Of a stretch of DNA of 39,302 bases, positions 1 through 7,955 are shown one piece after another. The notes under the pieces are model-generated. The model worked only from the letters and a program-made list of their open reading frames with translations, made no database searches and was not told the DNA's origin. Every line of letters begins with the position of its first letter. The first letter of the stretch is position 1. The stretch spans positions 1-39,302 of the forward strand of contig NZ_KI272823.1 in NCBI RefSeq assembly GCF_000469505.1, in the 5' to 3' direction. Source of the stretch: Leptotrichia sp. oral taxon 215 str. W9775 (GTDB taxonomy: Bacteria; Fusobacteriota; Fusobacteriia; Fusobacteriales; Leptotrichiaceae). A program made the position numbers and the translations under genes.

Positions 1-5
1 TCCTC

Positions 6-34
6 TTCATTTTTTCTTGCTTATTTGGTATAAT
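6..34 (+). promoter_or_regulatory. Candidate extended -10 promoter
   Basis: TATAAT at 29-34 is preceded by TGG (TGn extended -10). A weak -35-like TTCATT lies at 6-11, 17 bp upstream. If it is used, the ECF transcript would carry a leader of about 260 nt. A second TATAAT at 126-131 has no good -35. This is inferred from consensus only. Confidence 0.4.
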
Positions 35-299
35 TAGTTAATTATTGTGTCTTTTTATAGCATTTTATTAGAAATTAAAAAATAGATTTTTTAAATATTA
101 TCTATAAAATTGTATGTAAAAATGTTATAATAAGAATATATTTATATGGAAATATTAGCTGAAAGTTGAAAGATAGTGTGTAATTTAATATTAGATATGA
201 AAAAATTTGGAAAAGAATTACTTCTACAATAGAAAAACATGATATTAATATAAGTAGTTTTACTTATTAATATATAATAATTTTTTAGGAGGTTCAGTA
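35..299 (+). other. AT-rich leader without a gene
   Basis: This stretch ahead of the ECF S gene contains no convincing open reading frame. I looked for conserved cores of TPP, FMN, cobalamin and preQ1 riboswitches and recognised none. It holds an A/T palindrome near 75-94 and the hairpin listed at 242-273, ending in the AGGAGG-type ribosome site at 287-292. Confidence 0.5.
242..286 (+). promoter_or_regulatory. Leader hairpin with U-run before ECF S gene
   Basis: The arms at 242-256 and 261-273 are complementary with a two-base bulge around a GTTT loop. Six T residues follow at 281-286, just before the ribosome site. The stem is almost pure A/U, so it would be weak. It could act as an attenuator or be chance in an AT-rich leader. 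Confidence 0.3.
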
Positions 300-899
300 A
301 TGAAAAGTATTAAGGAAGATTTTTCTTTGATGGCAATTCTACTAATACCGGTGGCAGTTGCTATAAATTTTACAGGATTTGGTATTGTGAAAGTATTACA
401 GCTCCCAATATTTTTAGATTCTATTGGAACTGTTTTTATCAGTTTAATTGCGGGTCCATGGATTGGGATAACAACAGCAGTTATAACTAGTTTGATTACG
501 GGAAGTTTTTCGCCTGAATATTTTGTATTTATGCCACTTTCCATAATTATGGCTCTTTGTATGGGTATTCTTGCAAGATTTAAATTTAAGAATATAATTA
601 TTAAGACTATTTTGTGTGCATTTTCTCTTGTAGTAATTGCGATATTAGTATCTGCACCTATAATAGTATATGTTTATGGTGGAAATACTGGAAATGCTAC
701 AGCTGGAATAACAGCCTTTTTCCTTGCAACAGGAAGTAATATATGGAATGCGGTCTTCAGTACAAATCTTATTACTGAAACAACAGATAAAATTATAACA
801 GTTATAGTTGCTATGGCTATAATAAAAGCTATGTCAGCTAGATATTTAATTAAATTTAAGTATGGGAAAAACTATATAAAATCTGACAAAAATATTTAA
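300..899 (+). CDS. ECF transporter S component (substrate-binding membrane protein)
   Basis: A 199-residue, very hydrophobic protein with about five to six membrane segments (roughly 8-28, 38-60, 70-95, 100-125, 130-150 and 160-180). It has the short, Gly/Ala-rich helices and small polar loops typical of S components, the high-affinity binding subunits of energy-coupling factor transporters. The EcfT and EcfA genes that follow support the call. The start is fixed by the ribosome site TTAGGAGG 8 bases upstream. I cannot name the substrate: no riboswitch or pathway gene nearby identifies it. The family is inferred from topology and context rather than from a motif, so another small transporter is possible but less likely. 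The gap to EcfT (152 bp) is wide and holds a strong stem-loop, so S and module genes may be expressed at different levels. Confidence 0.75.
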   Translation: MKSIKEDFSLMAILLIPVAVAINFTGFGIVKVLQLPIFLDSIGTVFISLIAGPWIGITTAVITSLITGSFSPEYFVFMPLSIIMALCMGILARFKFKNIIIKTILCAFSLVVIAILVSAPIIVYVYGGNTGNATAGITAFFLATGSNIWNAVFSTNLITETTDKIITVIVAMAIIKAMSARYLIKFKYGKNYIKSDKNI

Positions 900-969
900 A
901 TTAGGAATATTTAATATGGAACTTTTAATAGAGAAAGTTAATATTGTTAATTTTAATTCTGAAAAATCT

Positions 970-1015
970 AATATTACAATGCTGAGTGATTATTTCATAT
1001 CAGTATTGTAATATT
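970..1015 (+). repeat. 16-bp stem-loop between S component and EcfT genes
   Basis: The arms 970-985 and 1000-1015 pair over 16 bp with one G-U wobble and a 14-base loop. No U-run follows, so it is not a standard terminator. It may be an mRNA processing or stabilising hairpin, or a palindromic protein-binding site. Confidence 0.6.
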
Positions 1016-1051
1016 ATATAAGTATCTTGCAAAAAACAGGAGAATAATCAT

Positions 1052-1804
1052 ATGACAAAAAATGATATGAAAAAACTTTATCCAATAACAAAATTATTTA
1101 TAAGTTTAGCTTTGATTTTGTCTTTATTTATAGTTTCAAATTATATTTATAATTATTGTATGGCTATTATTTGTGGAGTAATTGCAGTTTGTTTTGGAGT
1201 TAGTTTGAAAACTTATGTAAAAAGGCTATTTTTTAGTCTGTTTTGGCTTTTACTGGCTATTTTTATTGTTCAAAGTATATTTTTACCTTCTGGAGAAGTT
1301 TTATTTAAAATAGGAATTATTTCAGTTTATAAGGAAGGACTTTTTAAAGCGGTAATTTTAACTTCAAGAATAACAGCATTTGTATCAATATTGACTTTAT
1401 TGATTTTGATAACTCCTGCTAAAGAATTTACCATTGCATTGGAAAAAAAGGGACTTAATCCAAAAGCGGCATTTATCCTGCTATTATCATTACAAATGAT
1501 ACCTGAAATGACAAAACAGGCTAATGTAATAATGAATTCACAAAAAGCCAGAGGAGTTGAAACAGAAGGGAATATTCTGGTAAGAGCGAAGGCATTAATT
1601 CCAGTTTTTATACCGTTGGTACTGTCTTCAATAGTCAATACTGAAGAAAAAGCTATCACGCTGGAAGCTAGAGGATTTTCAATTGGAGAGAAAAGAACAA
1701 TATTGGATGACATAAAAGAAACTGAAAATGATAAAAAGATAAAGATTCTTCTTGTGATTTTCTTAATTCTATGTATTATCTGGAGGGTTTATGTGTTATT
1801 TTAA
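1052..1804 (+). CDS. ecfT: ECF transporter transmembrane component EcfT
   Basis: A 250-residue membrane protein with membrane helices near 13-35, 36-50, 60-80, 100-125 and 228-250. It carries the two EcfT coupling motifs, an SQKARG stretch near residue 166 and an EARGF stretch near residue 208. In the family these Ala-Arg-Gly motifs dock into the two ATPases and transmit ATP hydrolysis to the S component. The start follows a CAGGAG ribosome site. The end overlaps the first ATPase gene by 14 bp, which points to translational coupling. It acts in the inner membrane as the scaffold of the ECF complex. The call is secure; whether it serves only the adjacent S protein or a pool of S proteins cannot be told here. 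Confidence 0.9.
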   Translation: MTKNDMKKLYPITKLFISLALILSLFIVSNYIYNYCMAIICGVIAVCFGVSLKTYVKRLFFSLFWLLLAIFIVQSIFLPSGEVLFKIGIISVYKEGLFKAVILTSRITAFVSILTLLILITPAKEFTIALEKKGLNPKAAFILLLSLQMIPEMTKQANVIMNSQKARGVETEGNILVRAKALIPVFIPLVLSSIVNTEEKAITLEARGFSIGEKRTILDDIKETENDKKIKILLVIFLILCIIWRVYVLF

Positions 1805-2690
1805 ATTGGAAGATGTAAGTTATAAATATCCGTTGGAAGATAGAGAAATATTGAAAAATATAAATCTGGATATAAAAAAGGGTGAATTTTGGGCTGTTAT
1901 TGGAAAAAATGGTAGTGGAAAAACAACTCTCTGTAATGTATTAAGAAGATTTATTCCTGATTTTTATAAGGGGGAACTCAAAGGGAAAATAACTTTGGAA
2001 GGCAAGGAATTAAAGGATTATTCTGCAAAGGAAATTGTACAGAAGGTAGGATTTGTTTTTCAGAATCCTTTTACCCAAATAAGTGGAGTTAAGGAAACTG
2101 TTTTTGAAGAAATTGCTTTTGGGCTTGAAAATCTCGCTTTAGATGCAGAATATATAAGAAAAAGAGTTGAGGAAACACTTAAATTACTTCATATAGAGGA
2201 ATTAAAGGATAAAAATCCTTATGAACTTTCTGGTGGTCAAGGACAGAAGGTTGCACTTGCTTCAATAATTGCCATGGATCCGGAAATTATGGTAATTGAT
2301 GAACCAACTTCACAACTGGATCCAAAAGGAACAGAGGAAATATTTGAAATAATTGATATACTGAAAAAAGAAGGAAAAACTATTATACTTGTGGAACATA
2401 AACTGGAACTGATAGCTGAATATGCTGAAAAAGTTATGGTACTTGATGAAGGGGAAATGATTTTATCAGGAAATACAGAAGATGTATTAAAAAACAAAAT
2501 ATTGTTGGAAAAGGAAATTGGAATTCCACAATATGCAGCTCTTGCTTATAGATTAATGGATGAAGGTAAAGTTCAGTTTGAGGAAATTCCAATAACTAAA
2601 GAAAAGGCAGTGGAAGTTTTTGCACACAAAAATTTTTTGGCAGAAGATTCTAAAATAGAAGAAAATACCTGTCAGGAGGAGGAAAAATGA
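1791..2690 (+). CDS. ecfA1: ECF transporter ATP-binding protein EcfA1
   Basis: A 299-residue ABC ATPase. Walker A is at residues 38-45 (GKNGSGKT), the Q-loop is in the VFQNP stretch, the signature is canonical (LSGGQ in the NPYELSGGQ stretch), and Walker B ends in IDEPT, followed by the D-loop and an H-loop (VEHK). The C-terminal 60 residues resemble the extension of cobalt/ECF-type ATPases. It overlaps ecfT by 14 bp and ecfA2 by 4 bp, so the three form one translational unit. Together with EcfA2 it would form the heterodimeric motor. All catalytic motifs look intact here, unlike its partner, so this subunit supplies the only normal signature motif. Its Walker A/B half pairs with the degenerate signature of EcfA2. 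Confidence 0.93.
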   Translation: MCYFKLEDVSYKYPLEDREILKNINLDIKKGEFWAVIGKNGSGKTTLCNVLRRFIPDFYKGELKGKITLEGKELKDYSAKEIVQKVGFVFQNPFTQISGVKETVFEEIAFGLENLALDAEYIRKRVEETLKLLHIEELKDKNPYELSGGQGQKVALASIIAMDPEIMVIDEPTSQLDPKGTEEIFEIIDILKKEGKTIILVEHKLELIAEYAEKVMVLDEGEMILSGNTEDVLKNKILLEKEIGIPQYAALAYRLMDEGKVQFEEIPITKEKAVEVFAHKNFLAEDSKIEENTCQEEEK

Positions 2691-3487
2691 GTTTTGTAAA
2701 TATAAATGATGTGAGTTTTGCTTATCCTGATGGAACTGTTGCCATTGATAATATTTCCCTTAGTATAGAAAAAGGGGAAAAAGTAGCAATAGTAGGTCAG
2801 AATGGTGCAGGAAAAACAACGGCTGTAAAAATGTTAAATGGACTTTTGAAGCCTACTTCAGGAGATATTGTCATTGACGGATGGAATACAAAAGACTATA
2901 ATGTTGCTAAAATGAGTAGAAAGGTAGGATACGTGTTTCAAAATCCTATGGATCAGATTTTTCATAATAATGTATATGATGAAATAGAATTTGGACCGAA
3001 AAAAATAGGATATTCTGAAAATGAAAGAAAAAATTTAGTTGAAACTGCTCTGGAACTGACAGAATTAAGTGCATCTGCAAAGGAAAATCCCTATAATCTT
3101 CCCTATTCAGTAAGAAAATTTGTTACTATTGCTTCAATTATAGCTATGGATACAGATGTCATCATTATGGATGAACCAACTGCAGGCCAGGATATGAAAG
3201 GAATGAAAATTTTAAATAATTTAATAAAGAAACTTTCAGAAAAAGGAAAAACAATAATTACAATTACACATGATATGGAGTTTGTTGTTAATAATTTTGA
3301 CAGAGTTGTAGTTATGGCGAATAAAAAAATAATAGAAGATGGAGACAAAAGGAAAATTTTCTGGAATGAAGAAGTACTTAAAAAAAGTAAGATAAAACAG
3401 CCATATATAAGTGAACTGGCTAAAGAACTGTCAATGGGAGGAAATGTTCTTTCAATAGAGGAGTTTATAAAAGAATTTAAAAAGTAG
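2687..3487 (+). CDS. ecfA2: ECF transporter ATP-binding protein EcfA2 with degenerate signature
   Basis: A 266-residue ABC ATPase with an intact Walker A (residues 37-44, GQNGAGKT), Q-loop (VFQNP), Walker B (IIMDEPT) and switch histidine (ITHD). The place where LSGGQ should stand, just after NPYN, reads L138-P139-Y140-S141-V142 followed by RK. Both signature glycines are lost. In ABC dimers the signature of one subunit completes the ATP site of the other, so the site formed with EcfA1 Walker A should be weak or non-hydrolytic. ATGA overlap with ecfA1 indicates coupled translation. The reading frame is otherwise undamaged, so this looks like a specialised subunit and not a decaying gene. Confidence 0.92.
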   Translation: MSFVNINDVSFAYPDGTVAIDNISLSIEKGEKVAIVGQNGAGKTTAVKMLNGLLKPTSGDIVIDGWNTKDYNVAKMSRKVGYVFQNPMDQIFHNNVYDEIEFGPKKIGYSENERKNLVETALELTELSASAKENPYNLPYSVRKFVTIASIIAMDTDVIIMDEPTAGQDMKGMKILNNLIKKLSEKGKTIITITHDMEFVVNNFDRVVVMANKKIIEDGDKRKIFWNEEVLKKSKIKQPYISELAKELSMGGNVLSIEEFIKEFKK

Positions 3488-3598
3488 AAAGAAATTAATT
3501 TAATTGATAGATTATCCACCTCGTGTGTGGGAAAATAAAAAGGGAGAATGCGTATCCCGGAAAATATAAAAACGTAAATTAATATATGAGGAAATACG

Positions 3599-4495
3599 AT
3601 GGAAAGAAAATATTTTGAAGGATTTGAAGGATTGAAAGTACCTTATCTGTTTTTTGAATCTGAACGTGGAGAAAAATTTAAAAATAATATTATAATATTT
3701 CATGGAGTAACTGAGCCGATAGACAGATATGAAGAATTTGGGAAATTTCTATCTGCAAATGGATACAATGTTTTTGTACCTGAAATTAGAGGCCATGGGG
3801 AACTGAAAACTTCAGAAGTATGTGAATTTGGTAAAAAGGGAATAAAAGCAGTTTTTGAGGATATAAATCTTTTTTTCAAAAATGAACTTATACCTAAAGG
3901 AATAAAAGCGGAAAATACTACTATATTTGGACATAGTATGGGGTCATTGATAGCAATGAAATGGGTTATTGAAAATAATTACAAGTATTTTATTTTATCA
4001 GGATTTCCTCTTCAGAAAAAGTTATCAGTTTTCTTGGGAAAAATGTTAACAGGAATGGAAAAACTTTTATTTTTTAAGAAAAAGTCCTTTATGAATAAGG
4101 AATTTAAGAAATATAATGATTATTTTAAACCTAATCAGACAAAATTTGACTGGCTTACAAGGGATGAAAATGAAGTAAATAAATATGTAGAAAGTGAGTT
4201 TTGTGGATATCCCATATCACCAGGAGTGTTTAATGGGATTTTGGGAATGATGGGGTTTATTAACAGAAGTTATAAAAAAGTACGAAAAGACGCAAACATG
4301 CTAGTAATTTACGGGACAGAAGATAAATCTGTAAATATAGAGTATGTTACTAAAATACTTGAAATTTTGAAGAAAAAGAAAAGACGTATAAATGTGCTGG
4401 AAAATAAAAATGGGAGACATGAGTCATTAAATGAAATCAATAAGTACGAAATTTATGATGAAATACTGAAATGGTTAAATGAAAGAGAGAAATAG
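3599..4495 (+). CDS. Alpha/beta hydrolase, monoacylglycerol lipase/lysophospholipase-like
   Basis: A 298-residue serine hydrolase. An FHGVTE stretch near residue 37 fits the oxyanion-hole strand, and GHSMGS gives the nucleophile Ser113. A YGTEDKSV stretch (Asp) and a GRHESLNE stretch (His) near the C terminus complete a plausible triad. The layout resembles the lysophospholipase/monoglyceride lipase family (serine aminopeptidase S33 fold). No signal peptide is visible, so it should be cytoplasmic. The start is supported by GAGGA seven bases upstream. It stands alone, 111 bp after the ECF operon and 50 bp before gapN. The substrate is unknown; glycerolipids are a guess from the family. Confidence 0.8.
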   Translation: MERKYFEGFEGLKVPYLFFESERGEKFKNNIIIFHGVTEPIDRYEEFGKFLSANGYNVFVPEIRGHGELKTSEVCEFGKKGIKAVFEDINLFFKNELIPKGIKAENTTIFGHSMGSLIAMKWVIENNYKYFILSGFPLQKKLSVFLGKMLTGMEKLLFFKKKSFMNKEFKKYNDYFKPNQTKFDWLTRDENEVNKYVESEFCGYPISPGVFNGILGMMGFINRSYKKVRKDANMLVIYGTEDKSVNIEYVTKILEILKKKKRRINVLENKNGRHESLNEINKYEIYDEILKWLNEREK

Positions 4496-4545
4496 AAACT
4501 AAAATAGAAACTAACGCTGGAAAAGATGTAATAGGAGGAAATTAT

Positions 4546-5964
4546 ATGAAATATAAAAATTTAGTAAATGGGGAATGGAAGGAATCAGAAAAAGAAATAA
4601 AAATATATTCACCAATCAATGATGAAGAGCTTGGAAGTGTTCCGTCAATGACAAGGGAAGAAGTTGACTATGCAATGGAAACAGCTAAAATTGCCCTTGG
4701 TGGTTGGAGAAGTCTGGCTGTAGTTGAAAGAGCAAAATATTTGTATAAAGCTGCAGAAATTTTAGAAAGAGACAAGGAAATAATAGGAACTGTACTTGCA
4801 AAAGAAGTTTCAAAAGGAATAAAGGCTGCAATTAGTGAGGTTGTAAGAACAGCAGATCTTATAAGATATTCAGCTGAAGAAGGACTTAGATCTGTGGGAG
4901 AAATTGTAGAAGGTGGAAGTTTTGAAGCAGCAAGTAAAAGAAAAGTGGCAATGGTAAGAAAAGAACCTATGGGACTTGTACTTGCAATAGCACCTTTCAA
5001 CTATCCTGTAAACCTTTCTGCATCAAAAATAGCTCCGGCATTGATAGGAGGGAATGTAGTTTTATTTAAGCCACCTACACAGGGAGCTATTAGTGGGCTG
5101 TTACTTGTAAAGGCTTTTCATGAGGCAGGTATACCTGCAGGAGTTATAAATACAGTAACAGGAAAAGGTTCTGAAATAGGAGATTATCTGATTGCCCATC
5201 CATTAGTTGATTTTATAAACTTTACAGGAAGTACTCCAGTTGGAAAGAGAATAGGAGAGCTTGCGGGAATGCGTCCTATATTGCTTGAATTGGGAGGAAA
5301 AGACGGAGCAATAGTTTCAGATGATGCTGATCTTGAAAAGGCGGCAAAGGATATAGTAAGTGGAGCATTCAGCTATTCAGGACAGAGATGTACTGCAATA
5401 AAGAGAGTTCTTGTAATGGAAAGTGTTGCAGATAAGCTGGCTGGACTGATAAAAGCTGAAGTTGAAAAGCTTACTGTAGGAGATCCGTTTGAAAATGCTG
5501 ACATTACCCCGTTAATAGATAACAGGGCAGCAGACTTTATAGAAGGACTTATAGAAGATGCACAGGAAAAAGGTGCAAAAGCATTAACTCAAATAAAGAG
5601 GGAAAAAAATCTTCTATGGCCTGTGCTGTTTGATCATGTGACACTTGATATGAGAATAGCATGGGAAGAACCTTTTGGTCCAGTTTTACCATTAATAAGA
5701 ATAAAATCTCTGGATGAAGCTATTGAAATATGTAACGGTTCCGAATATGGACTACAGACATCGGTATTTACTAAAAATATAGTTCAGGCTTTTGATATAG
5801 CAGGAAAACTGGAAGTTGGAACAGTTCAAATAAATAATAAAACTCAAAGAGGTCCTGATAATTTTCCATTTTTAGGAATAAAAGGTTCAGGAGTAGGAGT
5901 ACAAGGTATAAAATACAGTATTGAGAGTATGACTAAGATTAAATCTATAGTTATTGATTTATAA
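4546..5964 (+). CDS. gapN: NADP-dependent glyceraldehyde-3-phosphate dehydrogenase (GapN)
   Basis: A 472-residue aldehyde dehydrogenase. The general base is Glu248 in the LELGGKDG stretch and the nucleophile is Cys282 in GQRCTAIKR. The order and spacing match non-phosphorylating GapN enzymes, which oxidise glyceraldehyde 3-phosphate directly to 3-phosphoglycerate and yield NADPH. The AIAPFNYPVN and EEPFGPVLP stretches also fit this class. The enzyme is cytosolic and would give a fermentative organism NADPH while bypassing one ATP-forming step. The ribosome site AGGAGG lies 8 bases upstream. A hairpin (5970-5991) and a strong terminator (6027-6067) follow. Other aldehyde dehydrogenases share the fold, but length and motifs favour GapN. 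Confidence 0.88.
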   Translation: MKYKNLVNGEWKESEKEIKIYSPINDEELGSVPSMTREEVDYAMETAKIALGGWRSLAVVERAKYLYKAAEILERDKEIIGTVLAKEVSKGIKAAISEVVRTADLIRYSAEEGLRSVGEIVEGGSFEAASKRKVAMVRKEPMGLVLAIAPFNYPVNLSASKIAPALIGGNVVLFKPPTQGAISGLLLVKAFHEAGIPAGVINTVTGKGSEIGDYLIAHPLVDFINFTGSTPVGKRIGELAGMRPILLELGGKDGAIVSDDADLEKAAKDIVSGAFSYSGQRCTAIKRVLVMESVADKLAGLIKAEVEKLTVGDPFENADITPLIDNRAADFIEGLIEDAQEKGAKALTQIKREKNLLWPVLFDHVTLDMRIAWEEPFGPVLPLIRIKSLDEAIEICNGSEYGLQTSVFTKNIVQAFDIAGKLEVGTVQINNKTQRGPDNFPFLGIKGSGVGVQGIKYSIESMTKIKSIVIDL

Positions 5965-5969
5965 TAGTG

Positions 5970-5991
5970 TTTCTGTTTAAAATGACAGAAA
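5970..5991 (+). repeat. Small hairpin after gapN
   Basis: Seven-base arms at 5970-5976 and 5985-5991 are perfectly complementary. No U-run follows. It may protect the 3' end of the gapN mRNA. Confidence 0.4.
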
Positions 5992-6026
5992 TATCCGTTA
6001 TAAGAGTAATTTAGTATTTACAATAG

Positions 6027-6067
6027 GTTGTCTCAATGAGATAATCTCATTTGAGGCAACTTTTTTT
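6027..6067 (+). terminator. Rho-independent terminator after gapN
   Basis: The arms at 6027-6042 and 6044-6060 pair almost completely (one G-U, one bulge; the inner few bases form the loop) and are followed by seven T residues. The T-run ends just 14 bases before the nifS/iscS start codon, so that gene is either read through or has a promoter buried in the hairpin. Confidence 0.85.
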
Positions 6068-6081
6068 AAAGGAGAAGAATA

Positions 6082-7224
6082 TTGAAATTAGTTTATCTGG
6101 ATAATGCGGCATCCACAAAGATATCTTCAGGTGTTTTGGAAAAAATGATGGAATCATATAGTGAAAATTATGGTAACCCATCTTCAACCCATAAACTTGG
6201 TCAAAAAGCAAGGGCGGCAATAGAAACTGCTAGAAGTATGATTGCAGGATATATTGGAGTGGAGAGCAAGGAAATTATATTTACATCAGGAGGGGCTGAA
6301 GGAAATAACCTTGCAATAAGGGGAGCATTAAATGCTTATAGTTCCAAGGGAAAGCACATTATAACTTCAAAGATAGAACACTCAACTGTTTTAAAGACGT
6401 GTCAGCAGCTTGAAAATGAAGGATATGAAGTGACATATATAGATGTTGATGAAAATGGTGTTATAAACCTTGAACAGCTGAAAAATTCAATAAGAAAAGA
6501 CACTGTAATTGTGTCAATAATGTATGCAAATAATGAAACAGGAGTGAAACAGCCAATAGAAGAAATAGGACAAATACTGGAAAACACAGATATAATATTT
6601 CATACAGATGCAGTTCAGGCAATGTGTAAGGAAAAGATATTTCCAAAGGATTTGAAAATAGGTGCGATGACTGTGACAGCACATAAATTTTATGGGCCGA
6701 AGGGAGCGGGATTTGTCTATCTTGATAAAAAGTTTCAGGTTGAAAAGGAAATATGGGGAGGATCTCAGGAAAGAAACCGACGGGCTGGAACAGAAAATCT
6801 TCAGGGAATTTTAGGACTGGGAACTGCAATGGAAGAAGCATATGAAAATATGGATAAAATAGAGGCAATGGAAGAAGAGATACACGAATATCTGGAAAGA
6901 CGTCTTAAAAATGAAATAGAAGATATAAAAATTAATGGAGAAAAATCGCCAAGATTAAAAACAATTACAAATTTATGTCTGAAAGGCTGTGATATACAGA
7001 CTCTTTTAATTGCACTTGATTTAAGGGGAATATGTGTGAGCGGCGGTTCGGCATGCATGTCTGGAGCACATGAAGATTCTCATGTTTTAAAGGAAATGGG
7101 ATTAAACAGTGAGGAATTGAAAAGTTCTTTTAGAATAAGTATTGGAAAGGATACGACAATTGAAGAAATTGACTATTTTGTAGAAAATCTAAAGGAAATT
7201 GCAAAAATAGAAAGAGGTATATAG
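6082..7224 (+). CDS. Cysteine desulfurase, NifS/IscS family
   Basis: A 380-residue PLP enzyme that removes sulfur from cysteine for Fe-S cluster and thiocofactor assembly. The YLDNAASTKI start, the HTDAVQ stretch, the PLP lysine Lys202 in TAHKFYGPKG and the persulfide-forming Cys325 in a SGGSACMSG loop are all present. The GSACMSG loop resembles NifS-type proteins found without the full isc operon. The start codon is TTG, set by AAAGGAGAA just upstream and by the MxLVYLDNAA alignment. No iscU or thiI gene is adjacent. The gene sits directly behind a terminator, so its own promoter must be very close or it depends on read-through. Confidence 0.92.
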   Translation: MKLVYLDNAASTKISSGVLEKMMESYSENYGNPSSTHKLGQKARAAIETARSMIAGYIGVESKEIIFTSGGAEGNNLAIRGALNAYSSKGKHIITSKIEHSTVLKTCQQLENEGYEVTYIDVDENGVINLEQLKNSIRKDTVIVSIMYANNETGVKQPIEEIGQILENTDIIFHTDAVQAMCKEKIFPKDLKIGAMTVTAHKFYGPKGAGFVYLDKKFQVEKEIWGGSQERNRRAGTENLQGILGLGTAMEEAYENMDKIEAMEEEIHEYLERRLKNEIEDIKINGEKSPRLKTITNLCLKGCDIQTLLIALDLRGICVSGGSACMSGAHEDSHVLKEMGLNSEELKSSFRISIGKDTTIEEIDYFVENLKEIAKIERGI

Positions 7225-7331
7225 TCTGGAACGTAAAAAAATATATAGTTGAGGCGTATCTGACAACACAAAATTAATTTAGCAAAATTATATACAGGAA
7301 ATTTTAATTAATTGGAAATAGGGGAAGATAG

Positions 7332-7940
7332 ATGCATAATGAAAAAAGGAAATATAAATTTCTATGTGTAAGTGATATTGAAATCTTAAGAAATATGGAG
7401 GAAAAATTTCTTAAGGAAAAGTTTGGAGATATTGATTTTATCATGTCTGCAGGAGATGTTTCAAACTATTATCTTGATTATCTGGTTTCTACACTGAATA
7501 AGGATCTTATATGTGTAAATGGAAACCATGTTTACAATAGGGATTATCCAATAGAGTTTGCAAAGGTTATAGATGGAAAATGTATAAAATACAAAGGCTT
7601 GAGAATACTTGGGCTTGATGGATGTAAGGTTTATTCATTTAAGGAACATCAGTATACAGAAAAACAGATGAAATTAAAAATATTAAAGAACATATTTTTT
7701 CTTATAAAGGGAGTGGACATAGTTTTAACTCATGCACCTGTTGAAGGGATTCATGATGTAAACGACGGAGTCCATAATGGATTTAAGGTATTTCATGAAG
7801 TTATAAAATATTTTAAGCCTAAACTTTGGATACATGGCCATATCCATTTATCGAATTTCATGAATTATCAGGATACGGAAGTAGGAGAAACTATTGTATC
7901 CAACACTTTCGGATATAGAATATTTACGATTGAAAAATAA
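7332..7940 (+). CDS. Metallophosphoesterase, calcineurin-like
   Basis: A 202-residue protein with the metallophosphoesterase blocks in order: S-D15-I-E17, SAGDVS, VNGNH, LTHAP and the closing GHIH. The first block normally reads D-x-H; here the histidine is replaced by Glu17, which could still bind a metal. The family includes phosphodiesterases and protein phosphatases; the substrate cannot be told. It is predicted to be cytosolic. Only 15 bp separate it from the following unknown gene, so the two are probably co-transcribed and may act together. The start follows a GGGGAAG ribosome site. Confidence 0.85.
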   Translation: MHNEKRKYKFLCVSDIEILRNMEEKFLKEKFGDIDFIMSAGDVSNYYLDYLVSTLNKDLICVNGNHVYNRDYPIEFAKVIDGKCIKYKGLRILGLDGCKVYSFKEHQYTEKQMKLKILKNIFFLIKGVDIVLTHAPVEGIHDVNDGVHNGFKVFHEVIKYFKPKLWIHGHIHLSNFMNYQDTEVGETIVSNTFGYRIFTIEK

Positions 7941-7955
7941 ATAATTGGAGGAAAA

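Noticed and set aside
35..299. Possible riboswitch ahead of the ECF S gene
   Set aside because: I recognised no conserved core of known vitamin riboswitches; only an AU-rich hairpin is seen.
3510..3575. Two small GC-rich hairpins between ecfA2 and the hydrolase gene
   Set aside because: The stems are only four base pairs with no U-run, so a terminator or ncRNA cannot be supported.
6461..6868. 135-codon frame on the minus strand
   Set aside because: It is antisense to the cysteine desulfurase and has no recognisable domain.
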